A stretch of 64,000 nucleotides of DNA from Engraulis encrasicolus. Taxonomy: Eukaryota; Chordata; Actinopteri; Clupeiformes; Engraulidae. The DNA is taken from assembly GCF_034702125.1 (NCBI RefSeq), contig NC_085857.1, positions 49,426,810-49,490,809 on the forward strand, written 5' to 3'. Made by a program: the position numbers and the translations under genes. Within the stretch, counting starts at the first letter, position 1, and each line of letters begins with the position of its first letter. A model generated the notes under the pieces. The model ran no database searches and was not told where the DNA came from. It worked only from the letters and a program-made list of their open reading frames with translations. Shown here piece after piece: positions 1 through 12,581 of the stretch.

Positions 1-545
1 TGTCCTCTGTTCCCTACTTCTTTTCCTACTCTTCTTATGCTTCACCCCCTCCACCATTCTGTTCTTCCTCTTCTCTTATCTCATCTTATTCTGAATTTCT
101 CTCCTCTTCCACCATTCCCTTCTTTTATTCCTCTCCTTTCATCTCTTCCTTATTCATCTCATCCTCCTTCCCTCCATTCTTCCAATCCATTCCTTCCTCT
201 CTCACCATCCTCTTCTTTCTTTCCTCTCCTCCCATAATTTCCTCTGTTTCCTTATTTCTCTGCTCTTCCACCACTCCTCTCTTCTCCTCTTCACAACTTT
301 TCTCATGTCCCTATATTCTTATTCCACAACCCTCTTCTTTCATTCCCCCAATCTTGCCTTTTCCTTCCTTATTCCACTCATCCTCCATCCCTTCTCCCCT
401 TCATTCATTCCATTCCTCTCCTCCTCTCTTTCTCTGTTCTCATACGCATATCTTCTCTTCCTCCTCTTTGTGCCTCTGCTGGGCATTTAAATCCGTTAAC
501 TGCCAAATTCTCAGAACCCTTTGCCACGCTGCCCTGTGATCCCTG
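1..545. repeat. Pyrimidine-rich (C/T) low-complexity tract
   Basis: The plus strand is almost entirely C and T with short A interruptions up to about position 480. The frames that stay open here (rich in Ser, Pro, Leu, Phe) follow from the composition and have no domain. No gene or RNA is seen. Confidence 0.8.
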
Positions 546-562
546 ACCTTGCATGCAACACA

Positions 563-1447
<885 letters not shown>

Positions 1448-1676
1448 ACGCACACCACACGCTCATTGCGGTCCATCTTTTTGTTTCATTTATAATTTAC
1501 ACATGCCATTTCACATGCGCCCTGAGCAAAAACAGATTATGAATCATGTATGCATAAATATGTGTATGTGTTTGTGAGTATGAGAGAGAGAGACAGACAG
1601 ACAGACGGGCAAAAATTTGTACTTTTAACTTTTAAAAAAAGTTAATTTGTACCTTCCCATATGCATGTACGTATTT

Positions 1677-1941
<265 letters not shown>

Positions 1942-2194
1942 CAACATGTATGTGTATGCATGCATGAGTGCTTCTTTGTGTGTTGGTGTATTGTACATGT
2001 GTCTGCCTTCAACAGATTGCTCATGCATGCAGGTTTTTGCAAATATCACAAAAACTCAGGCAGCAGAAACACACAGCCTTAATATCCTAGTTAGGAAAAC
2101 ACATATGAACTAATTAACAAAATAAATGATTAAATAATTAACCCTATCCAGACTGGGGGGCGCTGAAAGTGCCCGCACCAACTTTTATGATGTA

Positions 2195-3661
2195 CAGCGC
2201 CGCCAGTTAGTATTGGCACCCCTTAATTTTATTTTAAAAGTGTGCAATATATCCAGAAATAAATGGAAATATACACAACTTTTACCGTCAGGATCTTTTG
2301 ATTGAATATTATAAGATATTTAGAATTGGCAAGTATTTATTTCCAAATGCATTTTGTAATTTCAAGCAAAAAAACTTAAAAGGGCATGTCCAGGAATATT
2401 GGCACCCCTCCTTCAAGGGTTAATTGCACACAAGACAGCAATGGCAGCCTCCGAAGGTTTTGGTTTTCATCAATGACTGTGTTCATTCATTTTACAACCA
2501 ATCCACTGTGCATTTGGATGTGTTCTTTGGGTTTTTGTCTTGCTGGAGTGCACATGATGTTAAACTCAAACCAAGTGTTCTTGCCATGGTTACACATTTT
2601 CATGTAAATGATGATACCTATCATGTCATGATGCCTGTCATGATACCTGTGATACGGTAAAAGCCTCCAATACCTGATGCAACAATGGGGTGACATAATA
2701 TTATGGATCGGACACCATGCTTGATTTTTGGTAGGGTGTCCTTTTCCTTAAAGACTTTTTTACAGAGTTTGCAAACATGCTGTTTGTGTGAGTCACTGAA
2801 AACTGTGCTATTGCTTCATCTGACCTTAAAACATTCTTAAAAGGGCTGTGCTAGGCCTTTATTTTCTCATACAGTCGTCAGGTGTTCCCTGTTATTACTT
2901 TTATTAAGCAATGTGGTCTGCCTTTGTCTCCAATCAAAAGGCACTACTTTGTGTAGTGTTTAACACGGGGTGCTTATTGAAAAAAAACTTCCCAAAACAG
3001 TTCAAAGTTGACCGTCAGGTCTGTGATGTTAGTCCCTGTGTTTTTTCATTATTTGCACTGACTTCCAAAGACTTTTATCATAATGTCTTCCCCTACCCCC
3101 ACATCCAAGGATGTTCTTTACAGCTCCATGTTTGGCAGATTTCTGAATAACACAACAGAGTGTTGAAAATGGTACACCAAGGTCTTCTTTCTTTTGAGAT
3201 GATCTTTTATTATTTGGAGGTCTTGTTTTTGCAAATAATAGTATTTGTGGTGTCCTCAGGCAGCTCCTCTGTCTTCACATTGGTGAAAGACACACAAGAT
3301 GTAACAGGTGGCTATTTAAACATAAATATCATAATTCCTTGCCTATTCATGTTCTATGGGCAAAAGCAATTAGTCAAAAGATGATTCCCATTTGCGATTT
3401 ACCATAATTGAGTCAAATTAGGTTTCCACAATGGTATTCAGTAAAGGGTGCCAACACCAGTGATCGCGGGAGCTTTACCATCTTCATTTTTTTTTTAATC
3501 TCTCATAGTTTAGTATTTAATGCTGTTGATATTTTTTGTATTTAGTATCAACCACAAGCTATCTATAGAAAAATCATGGTTGACCTTATTATTTGTTGTC
3601 TGGAGATATGTCCCATAATGTACTTAAACTTCAAGGGTGCCAATAGTAACTGGCGGCACGG
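2195..3661. mobile_element. Tc1/mariner-like element nested in the piggyBac-like MITE
   Basis: About 1.47 kb. Both ends carry an inverted repeat whose shared core is GCCGCCAGTTA followed by TATTGGCACCC. TA dinucleotides flank it exactly (2193-2194 and 3662-3663), as expected for Tc1/mariner integration. It sits inside the TTAA element, so it inserted later. The interior carries a badly decayed transposase on the minus strand. Confidence 0.85.
2400..3300 (-). pseudogene. Decayed Tc1/mariner-type transposase remnant
   Basis: The minus strand of the nested element keeps the look of a Tc1-like transposase. Near 2500-2600 the longest piece has a Lys-Pro-Lys-Glu-His segment where the family has its DPKHT-type motif. 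Many stops and frameshifts break it, and no intact catalytic triad can be read. The longest open piece is about 69 codons (2487-2696). Assignment rests on general resemblance plus the TA-flanked inverted repeats around it. Confidence 0.5.
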
Positions 3662-4177
3662 TATAATTCCTTAACGACTTAAGCTATGACTACGAAACTT
3701 GGTGACTTTTCCTAAAATTTTGTTGGCTACAGTTTAGTACCAAAAGATTATGTGTATCATTTTTGCCGTTGCCATGGCAACGGTTTTCTGACAGGTATGT
3801 CTGACCGAAAATCACTGATCGAAGTCTCATTATTGTTGCTTTTTCATATTTTTTTTTAAATTCCATTAGCATCAGACAACTTTGTGAGCATTAAAGTGGT
3901 CTGAAGCATATAATTAATAAAATGTAAGTGTATTAAATTTGATGGAAAATACATTATGGCGAGATTTTGGCCATTAAAATCAGATGATGTCATAATGACG
4001 TCATACTACCAGATAATGACACAAAAATGATGTCATTCATAGATGTCCATATGTAGATCATCTCCCAAAAGTTTGGTGGTCATACCATATTCCGTTCATG
4101 AGTTATGAGGGGGGGGAGGAGGGGGGGGGGTCAAAAGAGCCCCAGGAATGCAAGAAAAAATCCCAGTCTGAATAGGG

Positions 4178-4773
4178 TTAAAATGTATAGCCTACTCAGA
4201 GTAATCCTGATGAAGCAACAGCAAAAATGCTCTGGTCAAGTAATAAACTACGAGCAAAGAAGGTCACCTGATTCATCCCCCTTTTCCTATAATGTATCCA
4301 TATTGGCAGTGCTGTCATGCAGCACACTAAAGGTCCTTTTACACTGCCTTTTTATTTCAGCTTGACACAGCACAACTCGGACACCGTTAATTCTGATTCA
4401 AACAGTCAAGTACAGTGCGGCACAGCTCAGACACAATCCCTAATTTTTTTCATCCGGCTGAATCAAGCTGAGCAGGTATTTTGCTGTCTACTACCCAGAA
4501 TGCTGTGCGTCAGCTCTGCCTCATCTGTGAATCAAAAAACAATCATGGGGCCACCATATCAACTCCCTTGGAGTCCTCTTTAGTTGGAAACTGTATTACT
4601 TTGGTATTAAAATCGAAGGTAGAAATCAACATTGTAGTATCCAAATATGACATCGTTGAAACTATTTATAGACTGCTTTGACAGATCAGATATCTGCTGG
4701 CCTTATGTTAGTCAGCTAAAACTAAACTCCAACCGTACTCTCGGTAGCACGGTTTGTAGGCCTAATGGATACA
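4178..4773. other. Unassigned intergenic DNA
   Basis: Between two transposons. Short open frames of 60-90 codons lack any recognisable domain. I see no gene, RNA or clear repeat. Confidence 0.5.
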
Positions 4774-4781
4774 CAAACCAG

Positions 4782-5703
4782 CAGTGTCGGGCATGTTACT
4801 TTGAAAAAGTAACTTATTGCAGTTACTAGTTACTTCTCCAAAAAATTAACTGAGTTAGTAACTGAGTTACTCCACTAGAAAAGTAACTACTTGGTACTTA
4901 GTTAGTTTCTTTTTGTGCTGCTTAAAAAAATATATTAATTAAACAAACAAAAAAACAAATGTAAGGGACTTTAAATTCGAACATACAACGGTTTAACAGG
5001 GTATTCATCCATGTTTACTGATCATAGACTGTATGTTATCCAAACAAAATTGTGGTTGGAGGTGCATCATGCTTCCTATGTGAGCCACCGTACTTTGACA
5101 TGAAAGTGAGAAATCAGGCTACACTGAAACGAAATGGGCATTAAATGTTACCTACAAATTAGCCATAACATAATTCTGAAGTTGTTGATGGTGGGTTGAG
5201 GTTTGTGTGATCATGATGAATCAAAGAGTTTGGGACCATTTTACTCTGAAGTGTAGGCCTAGTGAGTTTGGATTATGCAAAAAACGAACTTTCTCAGGTA
5301 AGCTCAAGACAGAACTTCTTATTGTTAGTGCAAATGATAATGACGTACGTTAATAAACTAACAACTGTAGCCAGCCAGACAATCAGGGATTTTTTTCCCT
5401 TTCTGATTCCAACATGATTCCCACGGCAAAATCCACTGACATAGGCTACACGAAGCAAACAGATGGATACATAACGTTAGCCTATCAGCTGATGGTGAGT
5501 TCAGGGTATGATTGATTTAGTCCATTGTCTAAATTGAGGTCGAAGGAAAAGGTAGAGACTCCCATGTTCACCCTGTCTTTCGGCTGACGTCTGCAAGTAC
5601 GTCGCAGAACCCTTTGATGTTGGGTGACGTGCAGTAACGGGGGTTGGTAAATGTAACTTTACAAATTTTGGAAAAAGTGACGCGCCAGTTCCTCCCAACA
5701 CGG
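4782..5703. mobile_element. hAT-like non-autonomous element with 8-bp duplication
   Basis: It begins CAGTGTCGGGCATGTTAC and ends TCCCAACACGG, an imperfect inverted pair (CAGTGTYGGG type). An exact 8-bp direct repeat CAAACCAG lies outside both ends (4774-4781 and 5704-5711). Terminal CAGTG and an 8-bp duplication are typical of hAT. The left part has the AGTTACT-rich internal structure common in fish repeats. No transposase is present in 922 bp. Confidence 0.88.
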
Positions 5704-6080
5704 CAAACCAGGGGTCTGTTTCTCGATTCTTGTCGTTGCTAACGTTCTTAAGGCAGTCTTAATATGTAACACCATTCCCTTGGATTTAGTGGTGAGCGTT
5801 GCTGTCGAGAGAGAGTTGAGTTGCTCTCACGAAGGACGTTGCTACCATTGTTAGCAAAGACACTTTCGAGAATGCCACCCCAGGTTGGTTTAACATCAAC
5901 ATCAGCTTGACACAACACAACACAGCCAGGTTGTATGTGGAAAAGAGCCTTAAGACACCGTTCCATATGCAGGCGACCCAGGGGCGAGTGCGGCCTTGCT
6001 CATTTCCCAAACCTATGCCATCTCTCTCTCTCCCTTGAGTCTTTTCTATCATTATTATAATTGTGTAGCTGCGATGAAAA

Positions 6081-6465
<385 letters not shown>

Positions 6466-6827
6466 ATCATCTTCTGTGACAGTGTGAATGTTGGTTTACG
6501 AATGAATGGTTAGACTGACCTCTGCTGGTTGTTGTGTGACTGCACAAGTTACATGCTACACATTGTTTGTGGGTGCATCATAGGCCAGCATAGGCTACTG
6601 AGTGTCATGCCCTGTATGTCATATTACCAGTCCACACCTGGTGCAATTGGATTTGAACATTAGAGAATGGACAGTGACTGAATATTATGGCTCAAAAATT
6701 GTATTATTCTTTGAAAGCTATCAATTTAAATGAACGCCTTGCATAAATATAGATGTGTATTTAAATAAATATGTGTTTTAACTCACTAAAAGCAGAGGAT
6801 ACCTCTCATACAGCATATGCTGTGAAT

Positions 6828-7020
6828 CTACATTTCATTATATTACATTACACTTTGATGAAGCTTTTATCCATGGCAACTTGCAATTATTTACATTTGT
6901 TAAAATCCCTGGAGCAATGTGGAGGTAGGTGCAAGGGAAGGGATCAAGGGAACTTCAGCCATGGATGAAGGTGTTGGCATAGGTAAGGGTGTAATTTGAA
7001 CCTGCAACCCTCTGAACATA
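6828..7020 (-). mobile_element. tRNA-derived SINE fragment (reverse orientation)
   Basis: Read on the minus strand it matches the SINE at 23004-23240: a B-box-like GGTTCAAATTAC, then the block around CCATGGCTGAAG, the block TGCTCCAGGG, and a tail ending in TAATGTAATATAATG. The A-box end is missing, so this is a 5'-truncated copy. Confidence 0.7.
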
Positions 7021-7444
7021 CTGTAAACTGGACTAGACCAGACTGCACAGGGACATCATAGACATTGGTGACACTTTGAAGATGGCTAATCAGTTTTACC
7101 ACATCTCTTAAGCAATTCTAAAAATGAAATGAAAATGACTCCACACTGTTTATATTTTACCTCATTATCATGTGTGTGTATTTACATTAAATATTATGAG
7201 CTAAGGCATCTGTGGGTTGCTTCCAAAGAACATCTCAGTGTAGATATGTAGTGAAAATAAAGCACTCTACTCTACTACTCTATTCTGCTCTACTCTACTC
7301 TCATTTCTATAGCAAAATATTATACTGAACCTGCAGCTCAATGCACTTAACAGATAGATTAACAACACTGTTAAATAGTGAAATGAAGTGGAAGAGAGAG
7401 AGAAAAATAAAAAATAATATATAATTAGAAGCACTCAGAGAGCG

Positions 7445-7924
7445 CAGACCTCCGCCAAGGAAGCTACTTGATAGAACATTTGATGTTACACCCTAAGTCT
7501 TTCTGCCTTTTGTGGAGTCCCCGCAATTCAATTTCTGGTCACTATTGGTGTCTAGATATATAGGCCAGCAATGGTGAAGAATCTTTTAAAAAGTCCTGGT
7601 TCTGGTTCGTGATCCAGATCACCACCAGAATTTAATCACTTGTTCCTTGGGTCATTACTAACAACTCCACAAAGTTTCGTCCAAATCAGTTGATACGTTT
7701 TCGAGTTATCCTGCTGACAGAATCTTTTAAAAAGTCCTGGTTCCGGTTCGCGATCCGGACCACCACCAGAATTTAATCACCTTTTCCTTGGGTCATTATC
7801 AACAACTCCACAACGTTTCGTCCAAATCTGTTGATTAGTTCTTGAGTTATGCTGCTGACAAACAGACAGACAGACAGACAGACAAACCAACGAGACCGAA
7901 AACATTACCTCCTTGGCGGAGGTA
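7445..7924. mobile_element. MITE with CCTCCGCCAAGG inverted termini (copy 1)
   Basis: The left end GACCTCCGCCAAGGAAG and the right end CTCCTTGGCGGAGGT are inverted repeats. Inside, a block of about 145 bp (AAAAAGTCCTGGTT to GAGTTAT) is tandemly duplicated, and a (GACA)n run lies near the right end. A second, shorter copy with the same ends is at 39540-39935. No coding capacity. Confidence 0.75.
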
Positions 7925-7925
7925 A

Positions 7926-9255
7926 TAATAAAATAGAAAAATAGATAGAGGAAATAGAGGAGACAAGCTCAGATGAAATATCAAAGAGACATTAAGTCCA
8001 CAAGAATCAGAGTGTTCAGGCCAAAAGACAAGTGGCATAAAGTCACAAGGAACAGGGCACTCAGATGTGGCCCCTGGTGTCAACAGGGGTGAGGAAAAAC
8101 TCCCTTTTCACTTGATTTATGCCTTTGGGAGGAGGTACACTATAGTCTGATAAAATCCCATATATTCAGGAAGAAACCTCAGGCAGATACCAACGGCCAG
8201 CTGGGGAAGCCCCCTGCCAGGGCTGTCAGCAATCTTAAAGTCAATTCTATAAATTCAAGAGAAATATGCTTTATATGCTGAAAGTGTTCCATGATGCTTC
8301 ATAATTGTGTCAGTCAGAACTGTAATGCCCTTAACATGCAGTACGTCCCTGTCCATAATGACCAAGTTTCAATAATTTGTCTTTTTTTTCCTGTTTAAAG
8401 TTGCACTGTGTAGAATGTGGCCAGAATGGGTACTGCAACTATGCTGCTCATTGAAACTGTGCTGCCTATTACCAAATTTGATTTTTTCATGAATATCTGC
8501 TCAATAATAAACCAATATTTACATGGTGACAATGTAGCGCAATAAATAGAAAATGTAAAGAAATTAAAATGAGTAAAATTTGAAAAATGTAAATGTATTA
8601 TATTATATTCTGTAATTATTTTTAAATGAAAACACATTTTTAAACAGTGTATTTTACAGCATAATGCTGCACCAGGATATTCTTATTTTGCTTGGGTAAT
8701 AAACTTCTTTCCACAAGGTGGTGCATGGAGACCAGTGTAGCTACACTGGCGTACAATGGCAAGTGTAGATGTATTCATTCATTCATCTTGTACTGCAGGC
8801 CATATTATGATATGCAAGCAAGTTCACTATATTATACACAATATTATGTTATATGTAACCAAAAGTATTCACTAACCTGCCTTCACTGACTTATGAACTT
8901 AACTGCCATCCCATTCCTGGCTCATAGCGATCACTATTATGTCCTCCTTTTGCAGCACGTACAGCTTCAGCTTATCTGGGAAGTTTGAGTGGTGTGTTTA
9001 GAGGACATTTTTTGAACATTCTTCTAAAAGCCCATTGGTGAGGTCACACACTGATGTTGGTTGAGAGGGTCTGGCTCTCATTCTCCACTCATTAGTAATT
9101 AATTCCAAAGGTCAGTCAAGCTCATCAACAACATACTTTGTCATCCAAGCGTGCCTCTTCCTCTTCAAACATGACTGTGTACCAGTGCCATTGGCAATGT
9201 CCATAAAGACATGGATGACAGAGTATGGTATGAATGAACTTGACTGATCTGTCCT
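7926..9255. repeat. Segmental repeat, copy 1 (partner 30068-31473)
   Basis: This ~1.33-kb stretch is repeated nearly base for base, in the same orientation, 22 kb downstream. Its left edge coincides with the right end of the preceding MITE. Its right edge is the insertion point of the transposon at 9256. The first third contains a LINE 3'-end piece; the rest is AT-rich with no gene. Confidence 0.9.
8040..8260 (-). mobile_element. CR1/L2-type LINE 3'-end fragment
   Basis: The blocks TGGCCCCTGGTG, GGGGTGAGGAAAAACTCCC, AAGAAACCTCAGGCAG and GAAGCCCCCTGCCAGGGCTG match the 3' region of the longer LINE at 53921-55737, which also reads on the minus strand. Homology stops at the TCTTAAAGTCAATTCT block, so only the 3' end is present. 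Confidence 0.7.
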
Positions 9256-10900
9256 CCCTAGTAACACAGAACGTAAAGAGAACGTTTGACTTTTGGTTCT
9301 CTAAAGGTTGGGGTTATTACCAAACCAAAATCTACCACTTAGAAACGTTCCCTTTGGTTACAGTAAAAATAGATTGCCATTGGTTCCGGTTCGGTTCTGG
9401 ATACGTTTCGGATACGTCATTTTTGGTTCTGTTTCGGTTCTCACTGGGTTGCCAGGAAAGTTTAATTTAAGTTCCCAGAACGATATATGTGTGGTTCCCA
9501 TTCCATTCCCTCACCGTTCTCTTGCCGTACCTTAAATGCTTTTCAAGTTTGTTCCCTCGTCGTTCCCATATGGTTCCCATAACCTTGATGCTTACATTAT
9601 AGGTCTGGTCACGTCTGGTTCCCTAGACGTGCTCCTGATGTTCCCCCAACTTTGTTTATAGGCCTACTGTGTTGTTCAGAGCAGAAGCAATGATGACTGT
9701 CCACCCGATTAAATCATATACGTCTACATATTAGTAACAGTATTTCCTCCAGATTTAATCATGTACACAATCTTTTTTTTTTTTTAAATCCATTTCATTC
9801 ATTTAACTCAACTTGGTTGGGTTGATCTAAGGTTTGGCTGTGCACACAACATCACACAAAAGATGTGGTGAGTGAAAGAAATAACTTGAGAACTTGTTAC
9901 ACCTTTGCCGGTAACAAGCAGGCCCCTTGCAACCAATCTGTCCATCAGCGCCTGGCCAAACCTAATTACTTAGGGCTGGTATATCATGATTCAATTGCTT
10001 GCACCTGAAAAACTCCTAATCAATCTGGTCACATGGTACTCTTGAGCCTGTATATAAACCTGGACTGTCAGAGTGCTCTAGTCATTTGCCTGCCTGCCTG
10101 CCTGCTGGCTGGTCAGCATGGCACAGCATAGCGCTTGTTTATCTGCTTTGCAAGCAAGCTAACAGCGCTTTTGGCGTATGGCATTTGTTAGCTACATCTT
10201 GTGCCTTGCTTTGTGAGCTAGTCAGTAACAGCACATGTTACATTGCTTGCTCCATTGTGCACTTGATGTAGATGGTATGGTTAGCTTTAAATTTCATTAA
10301 GGAAAAAATTGGTATTAATCCCTATTAGATTGTGTTCATACATACTCAGCTAATATTTCTCTCACATCATGGTACAGAACAGCATAGACTGATATGTATA
10401 ATATAGACATATACATGTTTCAGCAACTTTACATAACATTTTAAAAGAGCATTGTGCCAGACTGATGCCAGGCGCAGGGTGTTTCAGTCATGGTGGAGGA
10501 TGGGAGGTGCTTAAGTACCATGATCAGGGTACCTCAACTATGGTGAGAGATAGTGGGACAGGACCAAAACACATTCACAATAATAAACAAGGTTGGGGGA
10601 ACATCAGGAGCATGTCTAAGGAACCAAATATGCAACCAACAAGGTTAAGGGAACCATATGGGAACGGCAAGGGAACAAACATGACATGAACAGGAATAAA
10701 GTGACGGTGAGAGAACAATAAGGGAACGGAATGGGAACTACACATATAACATTCTAGGAACGAAAATTTAACTTTCCTGCCAACCAAGTGAGAACGGAAA
10801 AATAACCAAACATGACTCTCTGGGGACGTACCCAGAACTAAACTGGAACCAAGGGCTTGTGTTCCAGGAACCTTCGTAGAACTAAAAATTGTTAGTAGGG
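9256..10900. mobile_element. Non-autonomous DNA transposon, GTTCC-rich arms (copy A)
   Basis: The ends are inverted: CCCTAGTAACA on the left and TGTTAGTAGGG on the right. Both arms (~400 bp) are packed with GTTCC/GTTCT motifs in opposite orientation, giving a fold-back shape. The partner segment at 31473 lacks the whole 1.65 kb (GATCTGTACTAACC there), which fixes the boundaries and implies a target duplication of only 2-3 bp (CT). Copies of its body occur at 18617-20940 and 34310-37380 in the other orientation. No transposase is present. Confidence 0.88.
10051..10058 (+). promoter_or_regulatory. Conserved TATA-like box inside transposon copy A
   Basis: TATATAAA is followed 65-80 bp downstream by (TGCC)n-type repeats and an ATG. 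The same box and its surroundings are kept in the two other copies (minus strand, near 20526 and 36980). It may be a promoter carried by the element; transcription is not shown by the sequence. Confidence 0.3.
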
Positions 10901-12535
10901 CTAACCTTAAATCAATAGAAAACCTTTGTGATGAATAACAGCGGAGTCCTAACCCACAGAAAAAAGCCTTGTGCAAATAACGTGTGTGTGTGCATGTGTG
11001 CTGACTACTAACACCCTATGCTGTAAATATTTCAGGTGTGGGGAGGGTGACCCAGGCCCACCCGTACAGGCAGCTATCCAATGAGAAGGTCTTTTCATTG
11101 ATTGTCAGTTTCAGTAGGCTGTAAGATGCAGGCAGTAGTCTTACCTGTTAATTTCTTCTGGGTCCTCCCATTCTCACAGAAGGAAGTGAGAATAAGGTAA
11201 TGTGAATGTTGTGCCGTGCAGGGATTGTCCAATGATAAGGCGCCTTTTCATTGATTGTCAGTTTTAGTAGTGCATGTAAAATTCAGGCCGTGTATTTCCT
11301 GGTTTATCTGCGTCTTCCATTGTTATTGCTTTGGCACACCGGTTAACTGCGTCGAGAGAGCTGTTGGTACTTTTTTAGAGATTAGCACAGTGTGTCCACT
11401 GCATTTAATGTACTTTACACAAATTCAGGAAACTTGAGCCTTCTTGAACTTTGGCGTTTAGTTCAAACATGTCCACTGGGGGGAAAACGAATAAATACCA
11501 CAGGACTAGGTGAGTCTCTTCAAGTTAACTTCCATTTCATATGTAGGCCTACTGCTGTTTTTACTCATGTATAGCCACTCTACACGCCACTATATTGATC
11601 GGGCCGTTAAAATAAACAGTTTGCTTTTTGGTGGGATGCGACGTAGGCCTGTGGATATTGTTTTACACTACTTTACTTAAACGAAACAAGCCATTTTTAA
11701 AACCGTTGGAACCCTTATGTCCCAAGGCTATAAACACACTTGAAAAGGCAGAGAAGATTATAGCCTTGTCTCCTCTTTACAGTGTCACAGTAAGGAAAGT
11801 CTTCTGGTGCGGCACACATACTGTACTTCTGCTTTTAATTATATGTACGCCACTATATTGGTCTGAGGACGGGAGCCAAAGAAATTTGGCGGCAAAGATG
11901 CCAAACAGGAAGTTACCTTATATACAATACAGTTGAAAATTATGCTGGTGGCCAGTGTATTTGCTGCTCTAGTGATATTATTTCCTCAAATTCCAGTGTT
12001 GATATTCACACAATATTGAGTAGAATTTACTCTGGCAATGTTACAAGTAACACTGGCAATAACGTGACATGTTAATTTGGGTATTGCATATTTCAGTGTT
12101 ATAGAGGCGGCTCTGCTATCTCTCTTGTGTAGCATTGTTGCATCACATGTAGGGTGGGTGGATCCAGGAATGTATTTTGGCCATCTACCGCACTAATTCT
12201 TTCCTCCTCCCTTCAACCGAAGCGAGGTATGAATCATATAAGAATGCCTAGTCTGAGTATGGGGCAATAAATCGGTTTGTGAGCTGCATGACTGAATGGC
12301 CACTGCATGTAATTGTATACAAGGGGACTTAAAATCTCTTTTGTCTTTTATTATTTCATGGTCAGATTCTGTTGAAGTCGAAACATAATCCAGCAATGAA
12401 ATAATAAAAGACAAAAAAGATTTTAATTGTGCATACTTCTCAATTTGAAAACTACATTTGAACTTCGTCCTGGGATATGCAAAATTCTCTCCTTCAACGA
12501 CATGTCGGTGTTAGCCAAATGTGTCATTTCCTCTT
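10901..12535. repeat. Segmental repeat copy 1, right part, with diverged unit U1
   Basis: 10901-11178 corresponds to 31474-31978 in copy 2. From 11179 to about 12535 it matches the 1.22-kb unit tandemly repeated at 31961-39323 but is the most diverged copy. It contains a GTGAGT splice-donor-like site at about 11510 and an open frame of ~100 codons at 11628-11936, whose C-terminal part is similar in the other copies. I do not recognise a protein. Confidence 0.75.
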
Positions 12536-12581
12536 TGTGCCACATTATCACACATTATCCTGTAGGTGGCGACAACATATA

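Larger units (their letters stand above)
2142..4177. mobile_element. piggyBac-like non-autonomous element with TTAA target duplication
   Basis: The ends are inverted: the left begins CCCTATCCAGACTGG and the right end read in reverse begins CCCTATTCAGACTGG. TTAA is present directly outside both ends (2138-2141 and 4178-4181), which is the hallmark of piggyBac-type integration. Without the nested insertion the element would be about 570 bp and has no coding capacity, so it is a MITE. A G-rich run at about 4109-4131 lies near its right end. The superfamily is inferred from TTAA plus the CCC start. Confidence 0.85.
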
